DNA of 64,000 nt from Rhizobium sp. BK602 (GTDB taxonomy: Bacteria > Pseudomonadota > Alphaproteobacteria > Rhizobiales > Rhizobiaceae). Shown here one piece after another: positions 1 through 8,665 of the stretch. The translations under genes and the position numbers were made by a program. The stretch is taken from the NCBI RefSeq assembly GCF_014195095.1, contig NZ_JACIBC010000006.1, forward strand, positions 1 through 64,000, in the 5' to 3' direction. The notes below the pieces were generated by a model. That model was not told the DNA's origin, did no database searches, and saw only the letters and a program-made list of their open reading frames with translations. Each line of letters begins with the position of its first letter. Positions within the stretch are counted from its first letter, which is position 1.

Positions 1-88
1 CGATATCCATGACCGAACTCCAAAAGTCAGCCTTGAATCTGATTTGCTCCTTCTTGGAAATCCCAAACCCTTAATTCGTCACCACAGC

Positions 89-194
89 CTAGAGCGTTTC
101 AGCGCTTCGGAGAATCGCCGAAACGCTCTAACTTTTTGTTTTTACGCAATTCCGGACGGAAAACCGCTTCGCACTTTTCCTGGAATTACTCTAG
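89..194. repeat. Rhizobial interspersed palindromic repeat
   Basis: A perfect 10-bp inverted repeat (91-100 with 120-129, AGAGCGTTTC/GAAACGCTCT) is followed by a T-rich stretch, a TTCCGGACGGAAAA core and a closing CTCTAG. From general knowledge of rhizobial genomes this composition is typical of a short interspersed intergenic repeat. Its right end provides the TAG stop of the neighbouring minus-strand gene. Nothing else is visible in positions 1-88. Confidence 0.6.
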
Positions 195-922
195 GCCAGC
201 GTCTCCCCAAGCAAGGTCAGCAGCCGCTTCCAGTGCCGCTCGGCGCCGACCTCGTTGTAGGCGCCGTGGTCGGGAACGGTCCAGCCGTGACCCATGCCGA
301 CATAGTTTTCGATCGCATGGTCGACACCGCCGATGCGTAGCGCTTCGGCAAGGCGGGCGGATTGTTCCGGCGGGAAGCTGGTATCGACGCCGGCGACGCC
401 GATATAGACGCGGGCCTTGATGTCGGCGGCGATGCGATGCGGGCTGTCCTCGGCGTCACCGGCGAGATTGCCGCCATGGAAGCTGGCGGCCGCGGCGATG
501 CGGCCGGGATAGGATGCGGCCGCCGTCAGCGCGCGGGCGCCGCCCATGCAGTAGCCGACGACGCCGACCGGGCCTGTCGCGCCGGCGGCGGTCAGCGTAT
601 CGAGGAAGATAGCGCTGTCTTGCTTGGTCATTCCTTGCGTCGTGGCGCGCAGCATCGTCATGATCGCCTCGCGGGATGCAGGATCACCGAAGGCTGTACC
701 GCTGAACGGGCCGTATTCGCCGAAGCGATAGAAGAGATCGGGCAGGAGCACGATGTAACCGGCGTCCGCAAGCCGCTGCGCCATGCCGTACAGCGATGGG
801 CGCGGTCCCATGGCGTCCATGTAGAAAATGATGCCGCTTCGGGCGTCGATACCATTGCCGGGGCGGAAGAGGGAGGCCCTGGCGACACCATCTTCGGTCG
901 TGATTTCGATATCCTGTTTCAT
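191..922 (-). CDS. Dienelactone hydrolase family protein
   Basis: This is a 243-residue alpha/beta hydrolase of the dienelactone hydrolase family, probably cytoplasmic. Visible catalytic residues are the nucleophile Cys125 in GYCMGG, Asp180 in AGVDTSF and His212 in GMGHGW, the Cys-Asp-His triad of the family. The frame could open further upstream, but the ATG at 922 has a good ribosome site (AAGGA, 8 nt upstream) and gives the usual family length. The natural substrate cannot be read from sequence; relatives act on dienelactones and other small esters or lactones. The gene stands alone, and its stop codon lies in the end of an interspersed repeat. Confidence 0.85.
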   Translation of the reverse strand: MKQDIEITTEDGVARASLFRPGNGIDARSGIIFYMDAMGPRPSLYGMAQRLADAGYIVLLPDLFYRFGEYGPFSGTAFGDPASREAIMTMLRATTQGMTKQDSAIFLDTLTAAGATGPVGVVGYCMGGARALTAAASYPGRIAAAASFHGGNLAGDAEDSPHRIAADIKARVYIGVAGVDTSFPPEQSARLAEALRIGGVDHAIENYVGMGHGWTVPDHGAYNEVGAERHWKRLLTLLGETLA

Positions 923-1135
923 CGTCGGGTTCCTTGCGATCATGGTCGGAATATTGTGCCCCCGGCTTGCGGGCAGTCTTGCAAATGGTTCGGCGGTGCT
1001 CAATAGCACCTTCCCGTGAAAGCGACAGGGTGGGCGCACCGGCGATCAACATCTCTTGAACTCCCGCCTCCGTGGCCGGTAGGCTAGTATTAGAGGCTGG
1101 GTATCGATGCCACCTGTCGAGGGAGGATGCGTTCC

Positions 1136-2680
1136 ATGTCGTTTCGCCGAACGGTTCCGGCCCTGGCGCTGGCTGTTTCCCTCGTCTCGACGTTCGCCAT
1201 GGCAGCGCCGCCGGAGCCGGGGGCTGGTGGCGGCAATAGCGGCGGCAGTGGACGCGCGGGCGTCCTCTCGCTGCTGCCGGCCGACGCGGTCAGCGATCAT
1301 GTGCTGAATGCCGCGGGTGGGAGCATTTCCTATACCGCGACGGCCGGCACACTCGATCTTTTCGGCCAGGACGGCGAGCGCAACGCGGCAATCTTCTATA
1401 CCGCCTATGTCGCCAAGGACCGGGGCAATGATCGGCCGATCACCTTCGTCTTCAATGGTGGGCCGGGGGCGGCTTCGGCTTTTCTCAGCCTCGGCCTTGT
1501 CGGTCCGCGCGTTCTGGATTTCGGCCCGGACGGCCGCGACGGCGCCAATGCCAGGCTCATCGACAATCCGCAAAGCTGGCTGGATTTCACCGATCTCGTG
1601 CTGATCGATCCGGTCGGCACCGGCTGGAGTCGCACGGTCAAGCCGGATGGCGCCAACGAGTTCTACAATATGCGTTCGGATGCCGAGAGCCTCGCAAAAG
1701 TCGTCGCGCTTTATGTCGCCCATAATGGCCGCGGCGCCTCGCCGAAATATATTCTCGGCGAAAGCTATGGCGGGCTGCGGGCGGCCAAGGTCGCCACCAG
1801 CCTGAGGGAGGATCAGGGAATCCTTATCTCCGGCATTGTCATGCTGTCGCCGCTGATCGAGGGACGGCTGGTCTTCGGCGCGAGCGAATTCGCGCTTGGC
1901 GCTGCGCTCGCATTGCCGTCGCTGGTCGCCGCCGAGATGGAGCGGCGCGATGTCTTCAGCGAAGAGGGGGTCAGGGAGGCGCAGGAGTTTGCGTTGAAAG
2001 ACTATCTGCCCGCTCTTGCGGGGCCGCCGCCGTCGGGCGAGGCCGGCCGCGCCTTCTATGGGCGCGTGGCCAGCCTGACCGGCATTCCCGAAGATGTGGT
2101 CGCGAAGAACCAGGGCCTTATCGGCGGGGCCTATCGCAAACATTCCGATGGCGACGGCGCGGACGTCGTCAGTTCCTATGATGCTTCCTTCCTGGCGCCG
2201 GACCCCTATCCCGAATCGGAGGCGGCGCATGGCGGCGATCCCATCCTCGATGGTTTCGTGCGCGCCTATGGCGGTGCTTTTTCGGCTTATGCGCGTGATG
2301 AACTCGGCTTTCGCACCGATATGACCTATGCGCTGCTGTCGCGTTCCGTGAACGAGCAATGGAACTGGGGCGGGCGCAACGGCGGATCGCGGCTCACGGC
2401 CAGCGCAACGGACGATCTCAAGGAAACGCTGGCGCTGGTGCCGTCCTTCAGGCTCCTCGTGGCGCAAGGCTACAGCGATATCGTCACACCCTTCGGCGTC
2501 AACAAATATGTCCTCGATCATATGCCGGCGGCCTTTGCCGACCGCGTGGCGCTGAAGCTCTATCGGGGCGGGCACATGTTCTATACGCGGCCGGCTTCCC
2601 GCGCGGCATTCACCAGCGATGCCAAGACATTCTTCACGACGAGGCCGCAGGCAGCGGCACCGGCCGAGCAATCAAATTAG
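1136..2680 (+). CDS. Serine carboxypeptidase family (S10) exported peptidase
   Basis: A 514-residue secreted peptidase of family S10. The N-terminus is a signal peptide (RR, hydrophobic stretch, cleavage likely at AMA/APP) followed by a Gly-rich linker. The family motif FNGGPGAAS is near residue 107 and the nucleophile Ser is in GESYGG near residue 210. A late YSDIVTP Asp and GGHMFY His complete the Ser-Asp-His triad. An ATG three codons earlier (1127) sits directly on the GGGAGG ribosome site, so 1136 is preferred. It is probably periplasmic and removes C-terminal residues from peptides. It is transcribed away from the hydrolase at 191-922. Confidence 0.85.
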   Translation: MSFRRTVPALALAVSLVSTFAMAAPPEPGAGGGNSGGSGRAGVLSLLPADAVSDHVLNAAGGSISYTATAGTLDLFGQDGERNAAIFYTAYVAKDRGNDRPITFVFNGGPGAASAFLSLGLVGPRVLDFGPDGRDGANARLIDNPQSWLDFTDLVLIDPVGTGWSRTVKPDGANEFYNMRSDAESLAKVVALYVAHNGRGASPKYILGESYGGLRAAKVATSLREDQGILISGIVMLSPLIEGRLVFGASEFALGAALALPSLVAAEMERRDVFSEEGVREAQEFALKDYLPALAGPPPSGEAGRAFYGRVASLTGIPEDVVAKNQGLIGGAYRKHSDGDGADVVSSYDASFLAPDPYPESEAAHGGDPILDGFVRAYGGAFSAYARDELGFRTDMTYALLSRSVNEQWNWGGRNGGSRLTASATDDLKETLALVPSFRLLVAQGYSDIVTPFGVNKYVLDHMPAAFADRVALKLYRGGHMFYTRPASRAAFTSDAKTFFTTRPQAAAPAEQSN

Positions 2681-2704
2681 GTCTGCCGTCCGGCGTTTCT
2701 ACGC

Positions 2705-3322
2705 TCAAGCATTCCTGGCGACCATCGCGAGGATCGTTTCGAACAATTCCTGCTTTGCCTCGGCGGCGGTGATGTCACCGGTCGCGGCGGCATAGGAGAG
2801 GGCTTCGGCAGCCCCAAGCATCGCCCAAAGGCCTGCGGAAGCAACGGTGCCTGCCTCGGCGAATGGGGCAAGGGCGGCCCGGCATTTCCCGATGAACACC
2901 ACTTCATAGTCGCGCTTGAGCTTTTCAAGCTCCGGCGAACCGGCCAGAGCCGCGATCACGCCGGGGATTTCCCGCCCCTGTACAAGCACGCATTCGACAT
3001 AGGCCGTTGCAATCACCGTTGCCCTGCCGGCGAGGGTTGGTTCACTTGCCTGAAGTGCCGCATCCATGACCGTCGTCTGCCGGATGTCGAAATCCTGATA
3101 GAGCGCGGCGAGCAGGCCGGGCCTAGTGCTGAAATGATCGTAAACCACGGGTTTGGTGATGCTGGCGCATTCGGCGAGGCGGCCGAGCGTCAGGGCTTCC
3201 GTGCCTTCTTCCCGGACGATCCGCCATGCGACGTCCAGAAGCTGGCGATGGCGCTCTTCCCGCGTCAGCCGGCGGCGCGGGGGTGAGGCGGCGGATTGTT
3301 CTCTGTCTTCAGCGCTTGACAT
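2705..3322 (-). CDS. TetR/AcrR family transcriptional regulator
   Basis: A 205-residue one-component repressor. The N-terminal helix-turn-helix is visible (TREERHRQLLDVAWRIVREE, then LAECASITKPVVYDHFSTR), and the rest is a helical ligand-binding domain. The ATG at 3322 is used because the upstream extension would run through the operator-like palindrome. The gene is divergent from the quinone reductase-like gene at 3401, with a large palindrome in the gap, so it probably represses both itself and that reductase. The ligand is unknown; a quinone or electrophile would fit the neighbour. Confidence 0.85.
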   Translation of the reverse strand: MSSAEDREQSAASPPRRRLTREERHRQLLDVAWRIVREEGTEALTLGRLAECASITKPVVYDHFSTRPGLLAALYQDFDIRQTTVMDAALQASEPTLAGRATVIATAYVECVLVQGREIPGVIAALAGSPELEKLKRDYEVVFIGKCRAALAPFAEAGTVASAGLWAMLGAAEALSYAAATGDITAAEAKQELFETILAMVARNA

Positions 3323-3323
3323 T

Positions 3324-3360
3324 CTTATATACCAAAAGTAACTTACTAAAAGTATATAAG
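3324..3360. promoter_or_regulatory. Palindromic operator in TetR/reductase gap
   Basis: A 37-bp near-palindrome centred on 3342. The outer 9-bp arms CTTATATAC (3324-3332) and GTATATAAG (3352-3360) are perfect. A perfect inner AGTAA-C-TTACT (3337-3347) shares the same centre. It lies between the divergent starts at 3322 and 3401, as expected for TetR binding. Confidence 0.7.
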
Positions 3361-3400
3361 ATGTTCCCCTTGTTCGCAATCATCTTTCAGGAGTTTTGCC

Positions 3401-4012
3401 ATGCACGCGCTCATCGTTGTTGCGCATCCCGATCGCCAGTCGCTTAGCCACAGCGTCGCCGCGCAGGCGGCCGAAGGTGTGTCGCTGTCCGGCGACGGGC
3501 ATTCCTTCGAGATCGCCGACCTGGCGGCGGAAGGCTTCGACCCGAGATTTACGGCAGCCGACATCGCTCTCCATTTGCGGGAGGCTGCCGCCGCGCCCGA
3601 TGTCGCTGCCGAGCAGGCGCGGATCGATCGCGCCGATGCGCTCGTGCTGGTCTACCCCGTCTACTGGTGGTCGATGCCGGGGCTTCTGAAGGGATGGATC
3701 GACAGGGTGTTCACCAATGGCTGGGCCTATGACGAAGGATCGGACGGCAAATCGGTGAAAAGGCTTGGCCATCTCCGGGTTCATCTGATCGCCATCGGCG
3801 GGGCCAGCATGCGGACCTATGCGCGGCATGGCTATTTCGGCGCGATGAAGACGCAGATCGATCACGGGATTTTCGGCTATTGCGGGGCGCAGGTCGTAAC
3901 CTCCGAGCTTCTGCTCGAGCCGGGCGCGTCATTCCAGGACACGCATCTGGATACGGCACGCGCCATCGGCCATGATCTTTTCAGGTCGCCTCGGCCGGCC
4001 GAGGCGGCGTGA
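3401..4012 (+). CDS. Flavodoxin-like NAD(P)H:quinone oxidoreductase
   Basis: A 203-residue flavoprotein of the NQO1/MdaB/KefF superfamily, probably reducing quinones by two electrons in the cytoplasm. The N-terminal strand and phosphate loop (ALIVVAHPDRQSLSHS) bind FMN or FAD. VLVYPVYWWSMPGLLKGWIDRVF near residues 84-107 is the family signature. The start ATG has CAGGAG 7 nt upstream. It is divergent from a TetR regulator with a palindromic operator, so it is likely induced by quinones or similar electrophiles. NAD(P)H dehydrogenase (quinone) is the safest name. Confidence 0.85.
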   Translation: MHALIVVAHPDRQSLSHSVAAQAAEGVSLSGDGHSFEIADLAAEGFDPRFTAADIALHLREAAAAPDVAAEQARIDRADALVLVYPVYWWSMPGLLKGWIDRVFTNGWAYDEGSDGKSVKRLGHLRVHLIAIGGASMRTYARHGYFGAMKTQIDHGIFGYCGAQVVTSELLLEPGASFQDTHLDTARAIGHDLFRSPRPAEAA

Positions 4013-4043
4013 CGGCCGTGGCATCGAACAGCGTCTAATCGTG

Positions 4044-5543
4044 CTAGATCTGGAACAGATGCTTGATGCGGGCGCTCAGTGAGCTGACGGGAGCGCCGTT
4101 GACCAGCATGTCGCCGGCGCCGAAGAGATGGCGCTCGGCTTCGATGCGTTTCGACATGATGGCGCCCAGCTCCTCCGCCAGCGAGGGGCGATCGCGCAGC
4201 AGCGGCGCCAGACAGCTCTCGCCGATCTCGTAGGTGACGACGAAGGTCAAGGCCTTGATCGTGCCGACCTCGCCGGCGCCCATCAGCAGGCCGCCTTCGC
4301 CGAAATAATCGCCGGGAGCAAGCCGTGTCAGCTCGATCTGCCGCTGCCCTTCGCGGCGGCTGACGCTGACGACGCCGGAGCGCACGATGGTCAGGGCATT
4401 CAGGCGCGTGCCCTGTTCGGCAATCACGGTATCCTTGTGATAGGTGCGGCGTTGCATATGCGAGGCCAGATGCTCCTTTTCGTCCTCGGTCAGCGACGAG
4501 AACAGCGGGATGTTGTTGAGCAGCCGCCAGGGCGTGCCCGGATGCCGGGCGACTTCCGCCGCTTCCGTTTGCACCTCCGGCACCGCCATGATCGAGTCGG
4601 GACGACCGGCAAGCTTCAGGCCCCCCGCTTTCGAATGGCGATAGATGAGGTCATAGATCTCGTTCTTGGCGGCGGCGGTTTGCGATAGGTCGCGGACGCG
4701 GAAGCTCAGTTGCAGTTCCACGGCCTGGCCGTCCATTGCCTCCACCGTCACGCTGGGTTCGGGCGTCTTCTGGATCGTATTGCAGCTGATCAGCACGTTG
4801 CGCATCACCTCGGCGATGACGTTGGGCTGTGTGGTCGGCTGGACGCGGACAGTGATGGTGACGCCATGGCTCTCGTCGGGGCTCGACAGATTGGTGATTC
4901 GCGTCTTGGCGAGCGTGCTGTTCGGGATCACCACGAGATCGTTGCTACCGTTGAGCAGATGCGTAGCCCGCCAATTGGTCTCGACGACGCGGCCTTGGAC
5001 ATCGTTTTCCAGCACTACCCAGTCGCCGACCGAGTAAGGCCTGCCGAGGTTGAGCGCGATGCCGGAGAAGACGTCGCTGAGCGTGCTTTGCAGCGCCAGG
5101 CCGAGAATGATGGCGAAGACGCCGGAGGTGGCGATCAGCGTGCCGATCGGGACGCTGAAGACATTGCCGATAATGGAGAGGATGGCGCCGAGATAGATGA
5201 TGCCGACGACGAGATCCTGCAGCAGCCGGCCCTCGCGCGGCTTGCGCTCGAAGATGAGGAAGAGGCGCACAGAGGCGATCAGCACCCAGGCGGCGTTGAT
5301 CCACCAGACCATCTTGGCGAAGCCGGTGAAAATCCGCAGCGCCACCGTATCCTGCGGCGGGCCGGGCTCATAGGGTACGATGCCGTGGTAGAGCAGCAGC
5401 GCGGTCAGGCTGAAGAAGAAGGCGATCTGCCCGATCAGCCGCCCGGCGCGATGATGGCGCAGCAGGACGCGGCTGAAGACGGTGCCGACGACCACCAGAA
5501 TGCAGAACTGGACGATGGGATCCGCAAGAAGCGCAATGGACAT
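4044..5543 (-). CDS. MscS-type mechanosensitive channel with C-terminal cNMP-like domain
   Basis: A 499-residue inner-membrane protein. Four or five hydrophobic segments span residues 1-150. The pore-lining helix and MscS beta domain follow (GVFAIILGLALQSTLSDVFSGIAL, then RPYSVGDWV). A Crp-like cyclic-nucleotide-binding fold occupies about 345-460 (IPLFSSLTEDEKEHLA, APGDYFGEGGLL). It should open on membrane tension and release solutes. The phosphate cassette is unusual: after FGEGGLL the canonical Arg-Ser/Thr-Ala is replaced by EVGTIKA, so cyclic nucleotide binding may be lost or altered. The gene stands alone. Confidence 0.85.
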   Translation of the reverse strand: MSIALLADPIVQFCILVVVGTVFSRVLLRHHRAGRLIGQIAFFFSLTALLLYHGIVPYEPGPPQDTVALRIFTGFAKMVWWINAAWVLIASVRLFLIFERKPREGRLLQDLVVGIIYLGAILSIIGNVFSVPIGTLIATSGVFAIILGLALQSTLSDVFSGIALNLGRPYSVGDWVVLENDVQGRVVETNWRATHLLNGSNDLVVIPNSTLAKTRITNLSSPDESHGVTITVRVQPTTQPNVIAEVMRNVLISCNTIQKTPEPSVTVEAMDGQAVELQLSFRVRDLSQTAAAKNEIYDLIYRHSKAGGLKLAGRPDSIMAVPEVQTEAAEVARHPGTPWRLLNNIPLFSSLTEDEKEHLASHMQRRTYHKDTVIAEQGTRLNALTIVRSGVVSVSRREGQRQIELTRLAPGDYFGEGGLLMGAGEVGTIKALTFVVTYEIGESCLAPLLRDRPSLAEELGAIMSKRIEAERHLFGAGDMLVNGAPVSSLSARIKHLFQI

Positions 5544-5693
5544 GAGGGGCCGTGGTCAGTCATTCGGATGGCCGGTAAATTGGCACGAACCGGCGCGCAA
5601 TGCCATATGGCGATGACTGGCTCCGTCTGTCCAGGCTTGCCGATCTCGGGCATGGCTGCCGAGATCCATCTCGTTGGGCAGGACTTGATATTT

Positions 5694-5711
5694 AGATGAC
5701 GATTATCATCT
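5694..5711. promoter_or_regulatory. Candidate operator upstream of aldehyde dehydrogenase
   Basis: An 18-bp dyad, AGATGA (5694-5699) and TCATCT (5706-5711) with a 6-bp spacer, lies about 80 bp before the aldehyde dehydrogenase start at 5790. The size and spacing suit a GntR- or LacI-type repressor, but no such regulator is adjacent. The rest of the 5544-5789 gap shows no gene. Confidence 0.4.
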
Positions 5712-5789
5712 TACATCTGTCATTCCATCCTGCTATCTGCTTGCAACGGGCGCACCTCCCAGCGTCCCGGCATCATTCAAGGAATACCC

Positions 5790-7376
5790 ATGACACAGTC
5801 TTTTGTGATTAGCGGCGATTTGCTGATCGGCGCGGATTCGACCGGCGACAACAAATCCATCCGTGCCATCAACCCGGCGACCGGCGCGAATCTGGAACCG
5901 GCTTTCGCGGTTGCCGGCGAAAGCGAAGTTTCGCGCGCCTGCGCCCTGGCGGAACGGTCCTTCGACACCTATCGCGCCACCACGCCGGAAGCGCGCGCGA
6001 TCTTTCTTGAAACCATTGCCGACAAGATCATGGAGATCGGTGACGCGCTGATCGAGCGTGCCACCGAAGAGACCGGCCTGCCGGTCGCCCGCCTGCAGGG
6101 CGAGCGCGCCCGCACCGTCGGCCAGCTCAGGCTCTTCGCGCAAGTCGTTCGCTCCGGCGAATGGCTCGACCTGCGCGTCGATCCGGCCTTGCCGGAGCGC
6201 AAGCCGCTGCCGCGCGCGGATCTGCGCCTGCGCCAGATCCCGCTCGGCCCGGTCGCCGTCTTTGGCGCCAGTAATTTTCCGCTCGCCTTCTCGGTCGCCG
6301 GTGGGGACACCGCTTCGGCGCTTGCCGCCGGCTGCCCGGTCGTCGTCAAGGGACACCTTGCCCATCCCGGCACGGGCGAGCTTGTCGGCCGCGCCATCCA
6401 GGCTGCCGTCGCCGCCTGCGGCCTGCCGGAAGGCACCTTCTCGCTGCTGACGGGCGCCAATGAGACAGGTGCCGCGCTGGTGCGCGATCCCCGCATCAAG
6501 GCGGTCGGCTTCACCGGCTCGCGCGGCGGCGGTCTGGCGCTCGGTGCCATTGCCGCGGCCCGTCCGGAGCCGATCCCTGTCTATGCCGAGATGAGCAGCG
6601 TCAATCCGGTCTTCCTGTTCCCGGCGGCGCTGGCGGCGCGTGCCGAGGCGATCGGGACCGGCTTCATCGATTCGCTGACGCTGGGAGCCGGCCAGTTCTG
6701 CACCAATCCCGGCCTGGTCTTCGCCATCGACAGCCCCGACCTCGACCGCTTCGTCGATGCCGCCAGCACGGCGCTGACCGGCCGGGCGCCGGCACCGATG
6801 CTGACACCCGGCATCCACGCTGCCTTCGACAAGGGCGTCGCCGCGTTGGCGGAGCATGAGGCGGTCAAGACCGTTGCCCATGGTGCGCCGGCCGAAGGCG
6901 TCAACCGCAGCCCTGGCATCTTCTTCGAGACCGATGTCGCGCATTTCCTCGCCGACGAACGTCTTGGCCACGAGGTTTTCGGTGCCGCGAGCCTGCTGGT
7001 GCGTTGCAAGGATATCGACCAGATGATCGCCGTCGCCGAGAAGCTGGAAGGCCAGCTCACCGCCACGCTTCAGATCGAGGCCGGCGACCATGCCGTTGCC
7101 GCCAAGCTGGTGCCGGTGCTGGAGCGCAAGGCCGGCCGTATCCTCGCCAATGGCTGGCCGACCGGCGTCGAGGTCTCCCACGCCATGGTGCATGGCGGGC
7201 CGTTCCCGGCGACCTCGGACAGCCGCACGACCTCGGTCGGCACGCTCGCCATCCGCCGCTTCCTGCGCCCGGTTTCCTATCAGGATATTCCGGACGGCTT
7301 GCTGCCGGTTGAGCTGCGCGATGATGGCGTCAAGGGTCTGCCGCATCTGCTGGATGGCGTGCGCGGGGGCTATTAA
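5790..7376 (+). CDS. Aldehyde dehydrogenase, alpha-ketoglutarate semialdehyde type
   Basis: A 528-residue NAD(P)+-dependent aldehyde dehydrogenase. It resembles the 2,5-dioxovalerate (alpha-ketoglutarate semialdehyde) dehydrogenases that finish oxidative pentose or hexarate breakdown by making 2-oxoglutarate. Visible features are FGASNFPLAFSVAGGDT, the cofactor-binding VVVKGHLAHPGTGE, the GFTGSRGGG turn and the catalytic Cys in LGAGQFCTNPG near residue 307. The ATG at 5790 follows AAGGA. A rho-independent terminator follows. No pathway partners adjoin it; the D-galactonate dehydratase 12 kb away belongs to another sugar-acid route. Substrate assignment rests on overall resemblance. Confidence 0.85.
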   Translation: MTQSFVISGDLLIGADSTGDNKSIRAINPATGANLEPAFAVAGESEVSRACALAERSFDTYRATTPEARAIFLETIADKIMEIGDALIERATEETGLPVARLQGERARTVGQLRLFAQVVRSGEWLDLRVDPALPERKPLPRADLRLRQIPLGPVAVFGASNFPLAFSVAGGDTASALAAGCPVVVKGHLAHPGTGELVGRAIQAAVAACGLPEGTFSLLTGANETGAALVRDPRIKAVGFTGSRGGGLALGAIAAARPEPIPVYAEMSSVNPVFLFPAALAARAEAIGTGFIDSLTLGAGQFCTNPGLVFAIDSPDLDRFVDAASTALTGRAPAPMLTPGIHAAFDKGVAALAEHEAVKTVAHGAPAEGVNRSPGIFFETDVAHFLADERLGHEVFGAASLLVRCKDIDQMIAVAEKLEGQLTATLQIEAGDHAVAAKLVPVLERKAGRILANGWPTGVEVSHAMVHGGPFPATSDSRTTSVGTLAIRRFLRPVSYQDIPDGLLPVELRDDGVKGLPHLLDGVRGGY

Positions 7377-7396
7377 ACGAAGCTGGACTTTTGGAG

Positions 7397-7422
7397 GCGG
7401 GCCATTGGCCCGCTTCTTTTTT
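7397..7422 (+). terminator. Rho-independent terminator after aldehyde dehydrogenase
   Basis: Perfect stem GCGGGCC (7397-7403) / GGCCCGC (7407-7413), a 3-nt loop, then TTCTTTTTT. Confidence 0.85.
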
Positions 7423-7430
7423 GTCGGATG

Positions 7431-8591
7431 TTATGCCGTCGAACCTTGCTGGCGGACTTCGAGATGCGCTCTGTAGAACTGGAGCAAGGGCTCCGCTTCG
7501 AGGTGGGACAGCTCGGTGGCGACGGCCTCTGCAGCATGTTCGGCTGGCTCGATGACGCGTTCGAACATGTCGGCTTCATAGGTCCTGACGGCCTTTTCCC
7601 AGTCGTCGCTTTCGAGAAGGTGGCGGGCGAGTTCCGCCGCGTCCAACATCGCAACGTTCACGCCGTCGCCGCCAAAAGGCGACATGACATGCGCGGCGTC
7701 GCCGAGGAGTGTTATGCCAATGCGGTTCTGCCAGTGGTGGCCGACCGGCAGAGCATAGATCGGTCGCGAGACGATATGGTCGTTGCTGGCTTCGACAAGC
7801 TTTACGATACTTGGTGCCCAGCCCTGGAATTCCGCGGCGAGACGTGTGCGGGCTTTCGCCGGTGAGGCAAAGTCGAACGTCTCGTCGGCCCAGTCGGTCG
7901 GTACGCGGAAGATCGCGTAGCCTCGGAGATGGGCGTTGCCGTTGCGTTGAATGGTAAGGCCTTTTCCGGCTGCCTTGATGTCAATCTTCCCGTGTCCGAC
8001 AAATGCAGCGAGGTCAGGATGGCGGGTGTCGACATCGTCGATGCCAAATTCGATGAAGGTGATACCGCTGTATTGCGGGCGGTATGATGATACCAACGAT
8101 CTGACCTTGGACCAGCTGCCATCGGCGCCGATGACGAGATCGAAGGGACCGATTGTTGCGTTTTCGAAGACCAGATCGTATGTGCCGTCGTCACGCGGGA
8201 GCACCTCGCGCAGGCTGTGGTTCCAGCAGATGATTTCTTTTGGCAGGGAGGCGAGCAGGATTTGTCGTAGCGCCGTACGGTCTACCTCCGGTCTTTCGGA
8301 ATCACCGGCGTCGTCGTCAGCAAAAAGCAGCGTGCCGTCCTTGTCATAGATCCGGTTTCCTTGGTCCTCGTAGCGGGCGATCGTCAGGAATTCGTCGTAG
8401 AGGCCGGCACGGCGGAGCGCGAGTTGGCCGGATTCCAGATGCAGGTCGAGCGTTCCGCCCTGTGGCCGGGCGAGGGCATGTTCTTCACGTTCGAAGACGG
8501 TGACAGAGACACCGCCCTGATGGAGGATGCGAGCCAGCGTCAGCCCTCCAGGGCCGGCGCCGACAATGGCGATGCGGGGATAGGATGTCAT
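7431..8591 (-). CDS. Tet(X)-like FAD-dependent monooxygenase
   Basis: A 386-residue class A flavoprotein hydroxylase. The FAD-binding GAGPGGLTLARIL is at the N-terminus. RPQGGTLDLHLESGQLAL and the later GADGSWSKVR match the pattern of Tet(X) tetracycline monooxygenases. GDAAHVMSPFGGDGVN is the second FAD motif. It would hydroxylate an aromatic or polyketide-like compound using NADPH and O2. The ATG at 8591 is chosen because the nine extra upstream codons lack the fold. It is divergent from a MarR regulator with two palindromes between them, which suggests substrate-inducible control. Tetracycline as substrate is only a possibility. Confidence 0.8.
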   Translation of the reverse strand: MTSYPRIAIVGAGPGGLTLARILHQGGVSVTVFEREEHALARPQGGTLDLHLESGQLALRRAGLYDEFLTIARYEDQGNRIYDKDGTLLFADDDAGDSERPEVDRTALRQILLASLPKEIICWNHSLREVLPRDDGTYDLVFENATIGPFDLVIGADGSWSKVRSLVSSYRPQYSGITFIEFGIDDVDTRHPDLAAFVGHGKIDIKAAGKGLTIQRNGNAHLRGYAIFRVPTDWADETFDFASPAKARTRLAAEFQGWAPSIVKLVEASNDHIVSRPIYALPVGHHWQNRIGITLLGDAAHVMSPFGGDGVNVAMLDAAELARHLLESDDWEKAVRTYEADMFERVIEPAEHAAEAVATELSHLEAEPLLQFYRAHLEVRQQGSTA

Positions 8592-8616
8592 GGACAAGTT
8601 TCTCACAATTTCGTAC

Positions 8617-8651
8617 ATAGGTACCTATATAAATTAACATAGGCACCTATG
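8617..8651. promoter_or_regulatory. Tandem MarR-type operators
   Basis: Two related palindromes occupy the divergent gap: ATAGGTACCTAT (8617-8628, perfect) and CATAGGCACCTATG (8638-8651, 6-bp arms). Their centres are 22 bp apart, about two helical turns, so two dimers could bind one face of the DNA. They lie between the monooxygenase start (8591) and the MarR start (8666). Confidence 0.75.
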
Positions 8652-8665
8652 CAAGTGGTTCGGAA

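Noticed and set aside
44..340. 98-residue frame at the window start
   Set aside because: It crosses the interspersed repeat and the end of the hydrolase gene, and has no ribosome site.
1046..2671. 541-residue minus-strand open frame
   Set aside because: It lies exactly antisense to the S10 peptidase gene, which has motifs, a signal peptide and a ribosome site. Long antisense frames are common in high-GC codon usage.
5733..7346. 537-residue minus-strand open frame
   Set aside because: Antisense shadow of the aldehyde dehydrogenase; composition is Arg/Gly/Ala-rich without domains.
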